A DNA stretch of 64,000 nucleotides from Pseudonocardia nematodicida (lineage in GTDB: Bacteria > Actinomycetota > Actinomycetes > Mycobacteriales > Pseudonocardiaceae). The notes below the pieces were generated by a model. The model had not been told where the DNA came from. It ran no database searches and was given only the letters and a program-made list of their open reading frames with translations. The stretch lies in contig NZ_JBEDNQ010000008.1 of NCBI RefSeq assembly GCF_040105385.1, positions 124,001-188,000 on the forward strand, given 5' to 3'. Made by a program: the position numbers and the translations under genes. Every line of letters starts with the position of its first letter. Position 1 is the stretch's first letter. Of this stretch, positions 1 to 8,949 are shown piece by piece.

Positions 1-1163
1 AGCAGGAGGTGCGGCGGCTCGTCGGGGAACCGAGCGACGAGGTCGGCGTAGGAGACGCCGTCCGGCTCCGCCATCGCATCGATGCGGTGTGCGGCTTCCT
101 CCCTCGTCATCTCCGTCGTGAATGCGGGGTCGGCCGCGAGCAGGAAGGTGGACTCGTGCGTCGTCCACCCGATCAGCAGCTGCTTGTCGCGGATGCCGTC
201 GGCGGCCGCGTCCCCGAACGGGTCCAGCGGCAGGTCCTCCGGGTCGTGGGCGGGGCCGAACCCGGGGGTCGCGTCGAGCACGGCCGGACGGCCGCTCGTG
301 CCGCCGCCGAGGGCGGCCACGTTTCGCAGCGCCGATGCCTGAGCCTGCAGGAGCCGCTCCAGCGGGGCGGCCCGCAGCTCGTCGACCGAGGAGAAGCCGG
401 CGGACTCCGTCAGCCGTGCGCGGAGCGCCGCGGCATCCGACGCCGTGTGCGCCCGCCCGAACGGGCCGCTCATCATGATCGCGCGGGCGAAGAGGCCGCG
501 CGCGCGGGGCATACCGACAAGCGTCGCGACCTTCCCGCTACCCCCGGACTGGCCGCAGAGGGTGACCCGTGCGGGATCGCCACCGAAGGACCGGATGTTG
601 CGCTGGACCCACTCGAGTGCGGCGACGAGATCGAGCATCCCTGCATTGGCGGATCCAGGCTCACCCAGCTCCCGCAGGTCGAGGAAGCCGAGCAGGCCGA
701 GCCGGTGGGTCACGGTGACGACGACGAGGTCCCCCGCGGCGGCGAGGACGTCGCCGTGGAAGCTCATCTCATTACCGGACCCGAAGGTGAATCCGCCCCC
801 GTGGAGCCAGACGAGCACCGGCAGCGGGTCGTCGTGCCGGCCGGAGGGCGCCCAGACGTTGAGATGCAGGCAGTCCTCGTTCATACCCGCGCCCTCGACC
901 GGGGAGCCGGCCCGCGGCATGAGGCGGGTCAGGAGTGCGCCAAGAGCGCCCGAAGCGCCGGCGCGCAGGTTGTTCTGTGGAGCCGAGGGGCCGAAAGACA
1001 AGGCGTCGCGCACGCCGTTCCACGGCTCGACCGGTCGTGGCGCACGGAAGCGGTTCGGTCCGGCAGTGTCGGCTGCGTAGGGAACGCCGAGGTGGCTCAC
1101 GACGACGGTGTCGTCGAGGCCGCGCAGCGTCCCTCCGTCGACTGAGGTGTGGACGTAGGGCAT
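1..1163 (-). CDS. Type-B carboxylesterase, 3' end beyond the left edge
   Basis: This is an alpha/beta-hydrolase of the carboxylesterase type B family (para-nitrobenzyl esterase group), which hydrolyses carboxylic esters. Translating the minus strand from the ATG at 1163 gives an open frame to the window edge, about 387 residues of the usual 500. In order I see the EDCLHLNVWAP block (EDCLYLNV in the family), the oxyanion-hole motif HGGGF, and the nucleophile elbow G-Q-S-G-G. The family usually has GESAG here, but the serine is kept. The acid and histidine parts of the triad lie outside the window. The gene diverges from a TetR regulator 192 bp away with a near-palindrome between them, so control by that regulator is likely. 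The substrate is unknown. Confidence 0.88.
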   Translation of the reverse strand, partial: MPYVHTSVDGGTLRGLDDTVVVSHLGVPYAADTAGPNRFRAPRPVEPWNGVRDALSFGPSAPQNNLRAGASGALGALLTRLMPRAGSPVEGAGMNEDCLHLNVWAPSGRHDDPLPVLVWLHGGGFTFGSGNEMSFHGDVLAAAGDLVVVTVTHRLGLLGFLDLRELGEPGSANAGMLDLVAALEWVQRNIRSFGGDPARVTLCGQSGGSGKVATLVGMPRARGLFARAIMMSGPFGRAHTASDAAALRARLTESAGFSSVDELRAAPLERLLQAQASALRNVAALGGGTSGRPAVLDATPGFGPAHDPEDLPLDPFGDAAADGIRDKQLLIGWTTHESTFLLAADPAFTTEMTREEAAHRIDAMAEPDGVSYADLVARFPDEPPHLL

Positions 1164-1240
1164 GGTTCTCCGGCCTTCCGGATCAGGGGACCCCGCCGCC
1201 CATCGATACCCGGTGTGCGGCGCGATGGACGGTAAAACCG

Positions 1241-1254
1241 ACCTAGCGTTAGGT
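1241..1254. promoter_or_regulatory. Near-palindromic operator, TetR candidate site 1
   Basis: The sequence ACCTAGCGTTAGGT is an imperfect inverted repeat between the divergent esterase and TetR genes. A copy differing at one base occurs at 7400-7413, in front of the peptide-type ABC operon. TetR proteins commonly bind such sites near their own gene. The binding partner is inferred. Confidence 0.55.
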
Positions 1255-1355
1255 TAGTGACATGCTCAACGTGTTGTACAGGTGGTCATGAGGCCGGCCG
1301 ACGGAAACCGACCGGACGCTGGGGGAGCCCGGGCGCCGGACGCTACGGTTCCGGC

Positions 1356-1967
1356 ATGGTGACGTCCCCGTCGGCCCGCGGCGAGTACACCAAGTCCGTG
1401 GAACGGCGGCGGGAAATCATCGCTGCGGCCGTGGAGGTCTTCTCGGTGGCAGGGTTCCACAAGGGCTCGCTGCGCGACGTGGCAAAGCGGGCCGGGTTGA
1501 CCCAGGCAGGGGTCCTGCACCACTTTCCGAGCAAGAACCACCTGGTGAAGGCGGTCCTCACCTGGCGCGACGAACAGGCTCGGGAAGCCATCGGCGACGC
1601 CGCGCGGGTCGGTGGCCTGACCTACATCCGCGCGATGGTCGGCCTGGTCGACGCCAACCAGCGCGAGACCCCCGAACTCGCCGAGCTCTATGCCGTGCTC
1701 TCCGCCGAGGCGACGTCGCACAGCCACCCGGCGCACGACTACTTCGCCGAGCGTTACGCCTGGGTCCTCGACGCCGTGCAGACGGCGTTCGAGGACGTTG
1801 CCGAGGCAGGTCACCTGCGCCCGGGCGTCGACCCACCCGACGCGGCGAGGTGGATGCTGGCAATGGTCGACGGCCTGCAGATCCAGTGGCTGTACAGCCG
1901 GAAGAGCGTCGACATGACGGTGGAGCTGCGACGTTTCCTGCAAACACTGCTGACGGTCGATCTCTAG
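1356..1967 (+). CDS. TetR-family transcriptional regulator
   Basis: A 203-residue TetR repressor. The N-terminal helix-turn-helix lies at about residues 30-60 (GSLRDVAKRAGLTQ, then LHHFPSKNHLVKAV, the typical TetR recognition-helix and HFPSK signature). The C-terminal helical part is the ligand pocket and dimer interface. The frame is open upstream to a GTG at 1257, but homology begins after the ATG at 1356, so I use that start. The neighbours are a divergent esterase and a peptide-type ABC transporter. The near-palindrome shared by both target promoters suggests one small regulon: hydrolyse a substrate, import it, and derepress in its presence. The ligand cannot be deduced. Confidence 0.88.
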   Translation: MVTSPSARGEYTKSVERRREIIAAAVEVFSVAGFHKGSLRDVAKRAGLTQAGVLHHFPSKNHLVKAVLTWRDEQAREAIGDAARVGGLTYIRAMVGLVDANQRETPELAELYAVLSAEATSHSHPAHDYFAERYAWVLDAVQTAFEDVAEAGHLRPGVDPPDAARWMLAMVDGLQIQWLYSRKSVDMTVELRRFLQTLLTVDL

Positions 1968-2122
1968 CGCCCGTCGCGGAACGCCCAGGACCGGATCCGG
2001 CGGTCCAGGCATCGACCGCCGCGGGGGTGCGACGGGGCGGATTGCTCGCCCACCGCGCCTTGGACGTCACCGGGAACCGGAGGGTGCGCTGCGACACGGC
2101 GCCGGTCGTCGTCGGTGGCCGC

Positions 2123-2977
2123 TCAGCGCGGTCCGGCGGGAACCTGCTCACCGTCGCTCCGCAGCCGGCGTCGCTCTGCGCGCCGACGAGCCTGTTGTTC
2201 CGGATCCGGTAATGGTGAGGCGAGCAGCAACCGCTGCGTGTACGGATGCCGCGGCCGCGAGGTGACCTGATCGCCGTCGCCGCACTCGACGATCTCGCCG
2301 CCGTACATCACCGCAACGCGGTGTGACAGGTGCCGGACGACGTCGAGGTCGTGGGACACGAACAGGTACGCGACCCCGGTGCTGTCCTGGATCTCGCGCA
2401 ACAGTTCGAGAACGCGGGCCTGTGTCGACAGGTCCAGGGCGGAGACCGGTTCGTCGCACACGATCAGCCGGGGCCGAAGTGCCAGTGCGCGGGCGATCGC
2501 CACCCTCTGGCGCTGTCCGCCGGAGAACTCTCGCGGCAGGCGTTCCCCGGCGCTGGCGGGCAGCCGAACCTCTTCGAGCAGCGTACGCACGCGCGCGATC
2601 GCCGTGGCCCTGGGAACGCTCTGCGTGGTGAGCGGCTCGATCAGGATCTGCTCTACCGTCAGGGCAGGATTGAGCGAGGAGAACGGGTCCTGGAACACCA
2701 CCTGGATCTCGGCAGCCAGTGCCCGCCGCTTCGCCCGCGTCAGGTGACCGATGTTCCGGCCGTCGTAGTCGATCCGTCCGGCCGTGACCGGCGCCAGCCC
2801 GAGCACCGCGCGGCCCAGCGTCGTCTTGCCCGACCCGGACTCGCCGACCAAGCCCACGCACTCACCGCGGCGGACGTCGAGCGAGACTCCGTGCAACGCG
2901 CGGAACGGAGTTCCGCCGAAGCCCTGGACTGGGTACTCCACGACGAGGTCGCGGACGTCGAGCAGTGGTCCGGTCAT
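2123..2977 (-). CDS. Peptide/nickel-type ABC transporter ATPase (OppF/DppF-like)
   Basis: A 284-residue cytoplasmic ATPase of the oligopeptide importer family. It has Walker A GESGSGKTT, the Q-loop region VVFQDPFSSLNP, the signature FSGGQRQR, Walker B LIVCDEPVSALD and the switch histidine in FVSHD. The C-terminal tail with Arg/Pro-rich PLPDPEQQARRRAER matches the family's extension. It is the last gene of the transporter operon, and its ATG overlaps the stop of the fused permease-ATPase gene by 4 bases (2974-2977), so the two are translationally coupled. It should form a heterodimer with the ATPase domain of that fusion. The stop lies 155 bp from the convergent TetR gene. Substrate class (peptide-like or other) is unresolved. 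Confidence 0.92.
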   Translation of the reverse strand: MTGPLLDVRDLVVEYPVQGFGGTPFRALHGVSLDVRRGECVGLVGESGSGKTTLGRAVLGLAPVTAGRIDYDGRNIGHLTRAKRRALAAEIQVVFQDPFSSLNPALTVEQILIEPLTTQSVPRATAIARVRTLLEEVRLPASAGERLPREFSGGQRQRVAIARALALRPRLIVCDEPVSALDLSTQARVLELLREIQDSTGVAYLFVSHDLDVVRHLSHRVAVMYGGEIVECGDGDQVTSRPRHPYTQRLLLASPLPDPEQQARRRAERRRLRSDGEQVPAGPR

Positions 2978-4797
2978 GCCGGGAGCCCTTTCGTCGCCGG
3001 ATCGGGGCCCGTCTCAGCCAGGGGACCGCGAGGCTCGGTGCCTGCGAGGATCGAGCCGAAGAGCATCCGGGTGTAGTCGTGCTGGGGTGCAGCGAATACC
3101 TCCCTGGTCGATCCGCTCTCCACGATTCTGCCTTCGCGCATGACCGAGACCCGGTCGCACAGGTCGGCCACCACACCGAAGTTGTGGGTCACGAGCAGAA
3201 TCCCCATCCGGGATTCGGACTGCAGGTCGCGCAATAGGTCCAGTACCTCGGCCTGCACCGTCACATCAAGTGCAGTCGTCGGCTCGTCGGCGATGAGCAG
3301 GTCCGGATCGGTCGACACCGCACCGGCGATGAGTACCCGTTGGGCCATCCCGCCGGAGATCTGGTGCGGGTAGCAGGAGTAGGTGCGCTCGGGATCGGGG
3401 ATGCCCACTCGGGCCAGCAACGTCAGAGCGTGTTCCTTGGCTGCGGCCCTGCCGAGGCCGAGGGTTATTCGCAGTGGCTCGGCCAGCTGGTGGCCGATGG
3501 TGAAGGTCGGATCCAGATTGGACATCGGTTCCTGCGGGATGTAGGCGATCCGCCGGCCCCGGATTTCGGTCATCTCCCGCTCGGAGAGGCGTGCCAGATC
3601 CTGGCCGCCCAGTCTTATCGCACCGCCCAGTATGCGTCCGCCGGGGGGGAGCAACCGCAAGACGGAGAACGCGGTCTGGGTCTTTCCTGATCCGGACTCG
3701 CCGATCAGGCCGTGGACTTCGCCGCGCCGCGCGGTGAGCGACACCTCGGGGACGACCACCGTCACCGAGCCGTCGGGCTGGTCGTAACCTACCGAGAGCC
3801 GGTCCACGTCGAGCAGCGAGTCATCGGCGGTGGACTCCCGGCGGTCGTCGTCGGAGTGCACCGGCTCGTCCACCGGTCGCGACCGCGCGGGGGACCGGCG
3901 CCGCCGCGCAGGTGGGCCGCCGGTGCGCTCGAGCTCGTCACGTAGCGCGTTGCCGAGCAGGATCAGTGCGACGCAGGTCAGACCGATGGCGAGACCGGGC
4001 CAGATCAGCTGTTGCGGGGAACGAAAGATCACCGAGAAGGCCGTGTTGAGCATGCCGCCCCAGGAGGGCCGCGACAGATCGCCGAGCCCCAGGAAGTCGA
4101 ATCCGGCCTGGAGCGCGATCGCGATGCCGCCCACGCCGGCTGCCAGGATGATGGCCGGCGCCCGTACGACAGTAAGAACGTGCCTGCCGATGATCCGCGC
4201 GTCGCTGAGCCCGGAGACTCGCGCGGCGTCGACGTAGAGTTCGTGGCGCACCGCGACGACCGCGTTGCTCACCACGCGGTAGAAGGCCGGCGCGATCATG
4301 ATCCCGAGTATCGCCATCGTGGCCTGGCTCGACGGGCCGATGACCGAGCGCGCGGCCAGCAGCATGACCACCGTTGGCAGCGCCATCAGCAGGTCGGAGA
4401 CGGCCGAAGCGGAAGCCTCAAAGCGCCGGCCGTGGTAGCCGGCGACGAGTCCGGCGCCGACCCCCAGTACGGACGCCACGACCACCGTCGTCAGTGCTCC
4501 CAGCAGACTGGAGCGCGCGGCGAACAACAGGCGGGACAGAACGTCCTGTCCGGACGGGTCGGTGCCCAGCGGATGTGCTTCGCCGGGTGGGGCCAGGACG
4601 TTGCGGGCGTCGACGGCGTTCGGGTCGTGCGGCGCCAGCAGCGGGGCGAACACCGCGGCGACCACCACCAGTGCCAGGAAGACGAGCGTGACCGCACCCA
4701 ACGGGTTGTGCAGCACGCGACGGAACAGCGGTCGGCGCGCGGACGCCGCGAGCGACCCGTTGGCGGGAACCTCAGCCGGGGGTGATGACAAGGTCAT
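2974..4797 (-). CDS. Fused DppC-type permease and DppD-type ATPase
   Basis: A single 607-residue protein. Residues 1 to about 290 form an inner-membrane permease of the DppC/OppC type: first membrane span in AVTLVFLALVVVAAVFAP, the conserved HPLGTDPSGQDVLSR segment after it, and the EAA-type loop around ISGLSD. An Arg/Pro-rich linker follows (about 290-325). Residues about 325-590 form an ABC ATPase with Walker A GESGSGKT, signature ISGGMAQR, Walker B IADEPTTALD and switch histidine VTHN. These are two separate genes in most Opp/Dpp operons, and no stop or frameshift interrupts the join. It overlaps its neighbours by 4 bases at both ends, so the operon order permease 1, fusion, ATPase 2 is tightly coupled. 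Confidence 0.9.
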   Translation of the reverse strand: MTLSSPPAEVPANGSLAASARRPLFRRVLHNPLGAVTLVFLALVVVAAVFAPLLAPHDPNAVDARNVLAPPGEAHPLGTDPSGQDVLSRLLFAARSSLLGALTTVVVASVLGVGAGLVAGYHGRRFEASASAVSDLLMALPTVVMLLAARSVIGPSSQATMAILGIMIAPAFYRVVSNAVVAVRHELYVDAARVSGLSDARIIGRHVLTVVRAPAIILAAGVGGIAIALQAGFDFLGLGDLSRPSWGGMLNTAFSVIFRSPQQLIWPGLAIGLTCVALILLGNALRDELERTGGPPARRRRSPARSRPVDEPVHSDDDRRESTADDSLLDVDRLSVGYDQPDGSVTVVVPEVSLTARRGEVHGLIGESGSGKTQTAFSVLRLLPPGGRILGGAIRLGGQDLARLSEREMTEIRGRRIAYIPQEPMSNLDPTFTIGHQLAEPLRITLGLGRAAAKEHALTLLARVGIPDPERTYSCYPHQISGGMAQRVLIAGAVSTDPDLLIADEPTTALDVTVQAEVLDLLRDLQSESRMGILLVTHNFGVVADLCDRVSVMREGRIVESGSTREVFAAPQHDYTRMLFGSILAGTEPRGPLAETGPDPATKGLPA

Positions 4798-5735
4798 GAT
4801 CGACGCACCTTCGGGTTAAGCCATCCCTGCAGAAGATCGACGACGAGGTTGACCACCACGACGATCACGGTGACGACGATCACGAGACCTAGGACGAGTG
4901 GGATGTCCCCCCGCCCGGTGGCCTGCACCGCGACCTGGCCCAACCCGGGGATGGCGAAGATCTGCTCGACGAAGACAGCGCCACCGATCAGCGCGATGAA
5001 CTGCACCGCCAGGACCGATAGCGCCGGTCCGGCTGCGCTGCGCAGCACGTGGAGGTAGACGACCCGTCTCTCGGGAAGGCCACGGCTCCGCAGGGTCCGT
5101 ACCCAGTCCTGGCGCTGGACGTCGAGCATGGATCCGCGAACCTGCTGCGCGACACCAGCGATCGCGCTGACGGCCAGCGCCGTCACTGGGAGCACGATGG
5201 AAGCCAGCCACCCGCCGGGTGATCTCGCGAACTCCACGTATCCCGTCGGTCGGAACCAGCCGAGGGTCACGGCAAAGGTGAAGACGAGCCCGATCGCGAG
5301 CAGGAATCCGGGGATCGCGATGCCGATCACCGATCCCGCCTGTACGACCCGGTCGACCCAGCCGCCGGTCCGTGCGGCGAGTACGCCGAGCACCACGGCG
5401 ACGAGAGCTGACACCAAAGTCGCGCCGACGACGAGCGCCAGGGTCACAGCCACACGACTGCCGATGGCGTCGACGACCGGCTGACCGCTGAACCACGACC
5501 GGCCGAGATCGCCCTGCACCGCGTGAAGTGCCCACTCGCCGAACTGCACCGACACCGGTCGGTCCAACCCGAGTTCCTGCTGCTTGCGCAGGACGGTCTC
5601 TTCCGTGGCTGCGTCGCCGAGGATGGTGCGGGCGATGTCGCCGCTACCGGCGTAGAGCAGGAAGAAGGTTGTCACGGCGACGACCGCGACCAGGACGATC
5701 CCACGACCAAGGCGACGCAGGACGTAACGGAGCAC
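4794..5735 (-). CDS. Peptide-type ABC transporter permease (DppB/OppB-like)
   Basis: A 313-residue inner-membrane permease with a GTG start (5735). It begins MLRYVLRRLGRGI, the classic N-terminus of DppB proteins, followed by a first span (LVAVVAVTTFFLLY), a large outside loop, and five further hydrophobic segments. The EAA-like cytoplasmic loop near RTLRSRGLPERRV and the downstream LHVLRSAAGPALSVLA match the BPD_transp_1 family. It overlaps the fused permease-ATPase by 4 bases and lies 63 bp downstream of the substrate-binding protein gene, so the operon order is binding protein, permease, fusion, ATPase. No oddity is seen in the protein. Confidence 0.92.
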   Translation of the reverse strand: MLRYVLRRLGRGIVLVAVVAVTTFFLLYAGSGDIARTILGDAATEETVLRKQQELGLDRPVSVQFGEWALHAVQGDLGRSWFSGQPVVDAIGSRVAVTLALVVGATLVSALVAVVLGVLAARTGGWVDRVVQAGSVIGIAIPGFLLAIGLVFTFAVTLGWFRPTGYVEFARSPGGWLASIVLPVTALAVSAIAGVAQQVRGSMLDVQRQDWVRTLRSRGLPERRVVYLHVLRSAAGPALSVLAVQFIALIGGAVFVEQIFAIPGLGQVAVQATGRGDIPLVLGLVIVVTVIVVVVNLVVDLLQGWLNPKVRRS

Positions 5736-5798
5736 GATTCCACCCCCAGGTCTCGCAGGCGCACCGGCCTCGTACTGCTCCGCGGCCGGTGCGACAGA

Positions 5799-7331
5799 TC
5801 ATTGTGCCGGCGTGATGTTCCACAGGTACGGGAAGATGTTGTCGTTCTGCCGCTCCACCTGGATGTCGGAGTCGGACACGATGACGCTCTGCACTCGGTA
5901 CCACGGTACGAACCAGGCCTGCTCCACCACGTACTCATTGAGCCGGCGGCCCGCCTCGGCGGCCTCGGACTCCGTGCCCTGTTGGATCGTCGCCACCAAC
6001 TGCTCGACAGTGGCGTCGGGCCGGTGGAACGGGTTCCACGTCGCATCCTCGGTCAGGAAGGTCTGGGCAGTCTCCCAGTCCGTCGCGGGCTGCAGCAGCG
6101 AGATGAGCCCCGCGGACCACTTGGCCTGCGTGAGGTCGGCGATCGCGTTCTGCAGCGGAACCTGTGTGAGCTCGACCGTGACGCCGACGTCGCCGAGGTA
6201 CTGCCGGATCAGGTCGTACTGGATGGTGGTGCCGGTGGGGATCTGCGGCAGGGGAAGGGTGAACCCGTTGGCGAGACCTGCCTCGGCGAGCAGTTGCCGG
6301 GCCCGGTCCGGGTCGTACGGGTACCGCTGGTCCAGCCCGGGGTCGAAGGCCGGGCTGCTCTCCCCGAACATCTGGCCGGTCACGGTACCGCGCCCGTCCG
6401 CCAGCGCCTGGAGGATCGCGTCCCGGTCGAATGCGTGGGCGATCGCCTGGCGGACCCGGACGTCGGCGAGCTCTGGTACCAGCTGCCCGTCCCGGTCGAA
6501 CAGCAGCAGGCTACGAACGTCCAACTCAGCGGGGTGCAGCACGAATCCGGAGGCCTCGAGCTGGTCCGCGGCCGAAGAGTCGAGCAGGTTGACAACGTCG
6601 ACCTGGTCTCCCTGAAGCGCACTCATCTGCGCCTGAGCATTGTCCAGAACAGTGACGGTCAGGTCGTCATAGTACTGGGTCTCGGGCGCCCAGTAGTCCG
6701 GGTTGCGGGTGAAGACGTACGATGATCCGACGACCGTCGCCGCCGTATCGAGGAGGTAGGGGCCGGAGCCGACCGGGCTCGTCTGGGCCTCGGGTGAGTC
6801 GAAAGCGGCCGGACTCCCTTGTACGCCGGCCGCGGTGGTGAGCCCGTGGAGCAGGCCCGGGTCGGGCTCGCTGAGCGTGATCTGCAGGGTGGTCGCGTCG
6901 ATGGCGGTCGCGTCGGCGACGCGACCGAGCAGGAAGGCGTAGGGCGAGGTCCCGCCCTTGAAGCCGAGGACGCTCTGGGCGGCGGTCTCCGCGCTGAACG
7001 GGGTTCCGTCCGTGAAGACCACGTCGTCGCGCAAGGCCATCGTCAGGACGGTGCGCTCGTCGTCATAGGACCACTCGGTCGCCAGCCACGGCTCGATCTC
7101 GCCCTCGGGCGTGGCCCGGAGCAGGGTGTCGTAGACCGCCTGGATGTACGGCGCCTCGTTGGCCCAGCTGACGTCGTTGGCGGCGAATGTCGTCGGGGCA
7201 AGCGGCGATCCCAGTACGAGACTCCCGCTGCTGCTGCCGTCCCCGCCCTCGCTACCGCCGCTGCAGGCGGACAGCATGACAGCCGCCACCCCGACCGCGA
7301 CCAAGGCGGAGAGCCTCTTTCTGCTGCGCAC
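5799..7331 (-). CDS. Family 5 extracellular solute-binding lipoprotein
   Basis: About 510 residues; the substrate-binding subunit of the peptide/nickel-type importer encoded downstream. I place the start at the GTG at 7331, preceded by a GGAGAGGA ribosome site. It gives a lipoprotein signal (VRSRKRL then a hydrophobic run to the lipobox MLSAC). A longer open frame to 7520 adds residues with no signal-peptide character. SBP_bac_5 features include the EPWLATEWSY segment, DVVFTDGTPFSAET, and the late VRQAIAHAFDRDAI block. The mature protein would be anchored outside the membrane. A near-palindrome 70 bp upstream (7400-7413) matches the one in front of the TetR gene. Confidence 0.9.
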   Translation of the reverse strand: MRSRKRLSALVAVGVAAVMLSACSGGSEGGDGSSSGSLVLGSPLAPTTFAANDVSWANEAPYIQAVYDTLLRATPEGEIEPWLATEWSYDDERTVLTMALRDDVVFTDGTPFSAETAAQSVLGFKGGTSPYAFLLGRVADATAIDATTLQITLSEPDPGLLHGLTTAAGVQGSPAAFDSPEAQTSPVGSGPYLLDTAATVVGSSYVFTRNPDYWAPETQYYDDLTVTVLDNAQAQMSALQGDQVDVVNLLDSSAADQLEASGFVLHPAELDVRSLLLFDRDGQLVPELADVRVRQAIAHAFDRDAILQALADGRGTVTGQMFGESSPAFDPGLDQRYPYDPDRARQLLAEAGLANGFTLPLPQIPTGTTIQYDLIRQYLGDVGVTVELTQVPLQNAIADLTQAKWSAGLISLLQPATDWETAQTFLTEDATWNPFHRPDATVEQLVATIQQGTESEAAEAGRRLNEYVVEQAWFVPWYRVQSVIVSDSDIQVERQNDNIFPYLWNITPAQ

Positions 7332-7399
7332 GCTGTGTCCTCTCCGGTGCTCGACACCCCTCCGTTGGGATGACCAGCACGAAGCTAGCGCAGATACTG

Positions 7400-7413
7400 A
7401 CCTAGCGATAGGT
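7400..7413. promoter_or_regulatory. Near-palindromic operator, TetR candidate site 2
   Basis: ACCTAGCGATAGGT lies 70 bp upstream of the solute-binding protein start. With the preceding G it shares 14 of 15 bases with the site at 1241-1254. Two near-identical sites in front of two neighbouring transcription units suggest one shared repressor, the TetR at 1356-1967. Confidence 0.55.
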
Positions 7414-8010
7414 AGGAATTCGGCTACGGATATCCGAAAGTTGCGGTCGTAGGATGGGTGGCTTCGGGGCGTGGGCCGCATGTCGAGGGTGTGGCTTGTT
7501 GCTCCCTGCGTCGAACGCACCCGCGACGCGACGCATTGGTCGGATCACGCTCGACCGGATCGTGCGCTCAGCACCCTGACCCGCGACATGATCCGGGCCT
7601 TCGACGCAGCCCCTTGGCGGTTGGGCGGACGAATCGCTCGGAGCAGCCGAGCTGACCGCGCGGAGAGCGCGGTCTCTGCCGGCTGGTTCGTGCCCACCGC
7701 AAAGATCCCTGCGCTGCTGGGCTCACTTGACGACACCCGGCTGACCGGTCGCGGATCGAGCATCTCGACCGGTTGCCTGTGACCTGGCCGAACTCGAGCC
7801 GGAGGGCACGCTGGCGTCGTCGCGGTGGTGATCGACCCGCCACTCCGTCGCGCACTCGCGTCGGTCAGGACAGCCGTCGCTTGCGCGACTGTGTCGGCGG
7901 AGGTGCCGACGCAGCCGCGCCCCGCGCGCATGGGGCAGGACCCGCACTGCCTCGTGCCTCTCTCAGCCAACCGCGGTCTGGACAGCGAAGTACCACAGCA
8001 GGTATTGACT
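7414..8010. other. Gap of about 600 bp without a recognisable gene
   Basis: Between two divergent operons. Open frames of about 100 codons exist on both strands (for example 7471-7782 on +), but none resembles a known family, has a good ribosome site, or is better than the others. Promoter elements are expected at both ends. It may hold a decayed gene. Confidence 0.4.
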
Positions 8011-8030
8011 ATGTCCATCCTATTGAACAT
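8011..8030. promoter_or_regulatory. Inverted repeat in front of the 8-16 kb operon
   Basis: ATGTCCA and TGAACAT flank 6 bases, giving a half-site match of 6 in 7. It overlaps a TTGACT-like -35 element at about 8005 and lies 44 bp before the SDR start. It is a plausible operator for the GntR regulator at 14664-15458 encoded in the same operon. That link is inferred. Confidence 0.4.
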
Positions 8031-8073
8031 GCTGAATACGCGATCGACTCTCGACAGCGAAGACGGAGACGGC

Positions 8074-8913
8074 ATGCTGATCAACGAAGCTTTGCGGGGC
8101 AGGCGGGTTGTGGTGATGAGCAGCGGCATCCGCCCCGACCGGCACGATGACATCGGCCACGCGACGGTTCAGGCGTTCGCCGAGGCCGGGGCAGAAGTAC
8201 TTGCCGTGCACGCCAACGAGGACAACGCCCGCAGTAGTACCGAGGAGCTGCGCGCGCTCAGCCTCGATGTCGCGACCCATGTCGTCGACCCACGCACGAG
8301 CACAGACCTGGGGCAGCTCTACGAGCAGGTCGCGCGCCGCTGGGACTCCCTCGACATTCTGGTCACCAGCCACTTCGGCACCTACTTCGCCAACGGTGTA
8401 CAGACGAGCGCGGCCCAGCTGGAGGAGGTGCTGCGGGTCAACGTCACGGCCCCGTTCCTGGCGACCATGACATTCCTGCCGTTGCTCGAGCAGGCGGCCC
8501 AGCCTGCAGTGGTGCACGTGAGCTCCATCGACGGGACCTACGGCAACCCCAACGTGCCCGCCTACTCGATCTCCAAGGGCGGCACCAACGTTCTGATCCA
8601 CGTGCTCGCCGCGGAGCTCGCCCCTCGGGGGGTGCGGGTGAACGGCATCGGACGCGCGGCGTCCACCGTCATGCCAATCCCGGACACGGCGTTCGTCAGT
8701 CTGTCCGACGCGACTCCGCTGGTGCGGGCGGCCGATCCCGCGGAGTACGCCGGGCCGATCCTGTTCCTCGCCTCGGCCGAAGCCGCCTACATCACCGGCG
8801 CGGTGCTGCCGGTCGACGGAGGGCGTACGGCCATCACCCCCGGGACCAGCCCGGCCTACGGGGGTTACCGCAGCCACCTGGCCACGAGTGCGCCGGCCGG
8901 CCAACGCAGCTGA
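8074..8913 (+). CDS. Short-chain dehydrogenase/reductase (SDR)
   Basis: A 279-residue Rossmann-fold oxidoreductase, first gene of the 8.0-16.3 kb operon. The start is the ATG at 8074 with GGAG just upstream; an in-frame ATG at 8011 lies inside the putative operator and is less likely. The usual TGxxxGxG cofactor motif is replaced by SSGIRPDRHDDIG, so the cofactor loop is unusual. The catalytic S (VHVSSIDG), Y and K (YSISK) are present, as is the VNGIGRAAS region after the active site. The C-terminus ends with the typical PVDGG strand. Probably oxidises or reduces an intermediate of the same pathway; the substrate is unknown. Confidence 0.85.
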   Translation: MLINEALRGRRVVVMSSGIRPDRHDDIGHATVQAFAEAGAEVLAVHANEDNARSSTEELRALSLDVATHVVDPRTSTDLGQLYEQVARRWDSLDILVTSHFGTYFANGVQTSAAQLEEVLRVNVTAPFLATMTFLPLLEQAAQPAVVHVSSIDGTYGNPNVPAYSISKGGTNVLIHVLAAELAPRGVRVNGIGRAASTVMPIPDTAFVSLSDATPLVRAADPAEYAGPILFLASAEAAYITGAVLPVDGGRTAITPGTSPAYGGYRSHLATSAPAGQRS

Positions 8914-8949
8914 CGGGCCACGCCACCCGACGACAAGAAAGGCGCCACC

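Noticed and set aside
9..1145. Long + strand open frame over the left-edge esterase
   Set aside because: Shadow of the minus-strand esterase; the translated text is low-complexity and matches no family.
2423..2430. TGTCGACA inside the ABC ATPase gene, and another at 56998-57005 in the kinase gene
   Set aside because: Deep inside coding sequence and without promoter features; taken as chance copies.
7471..7782. 104-codon + frame in the 7.4-8.0 kb gap
   Set aside because: No ribosome site and no recognisable domain, and equally long frames exist on the other strand.
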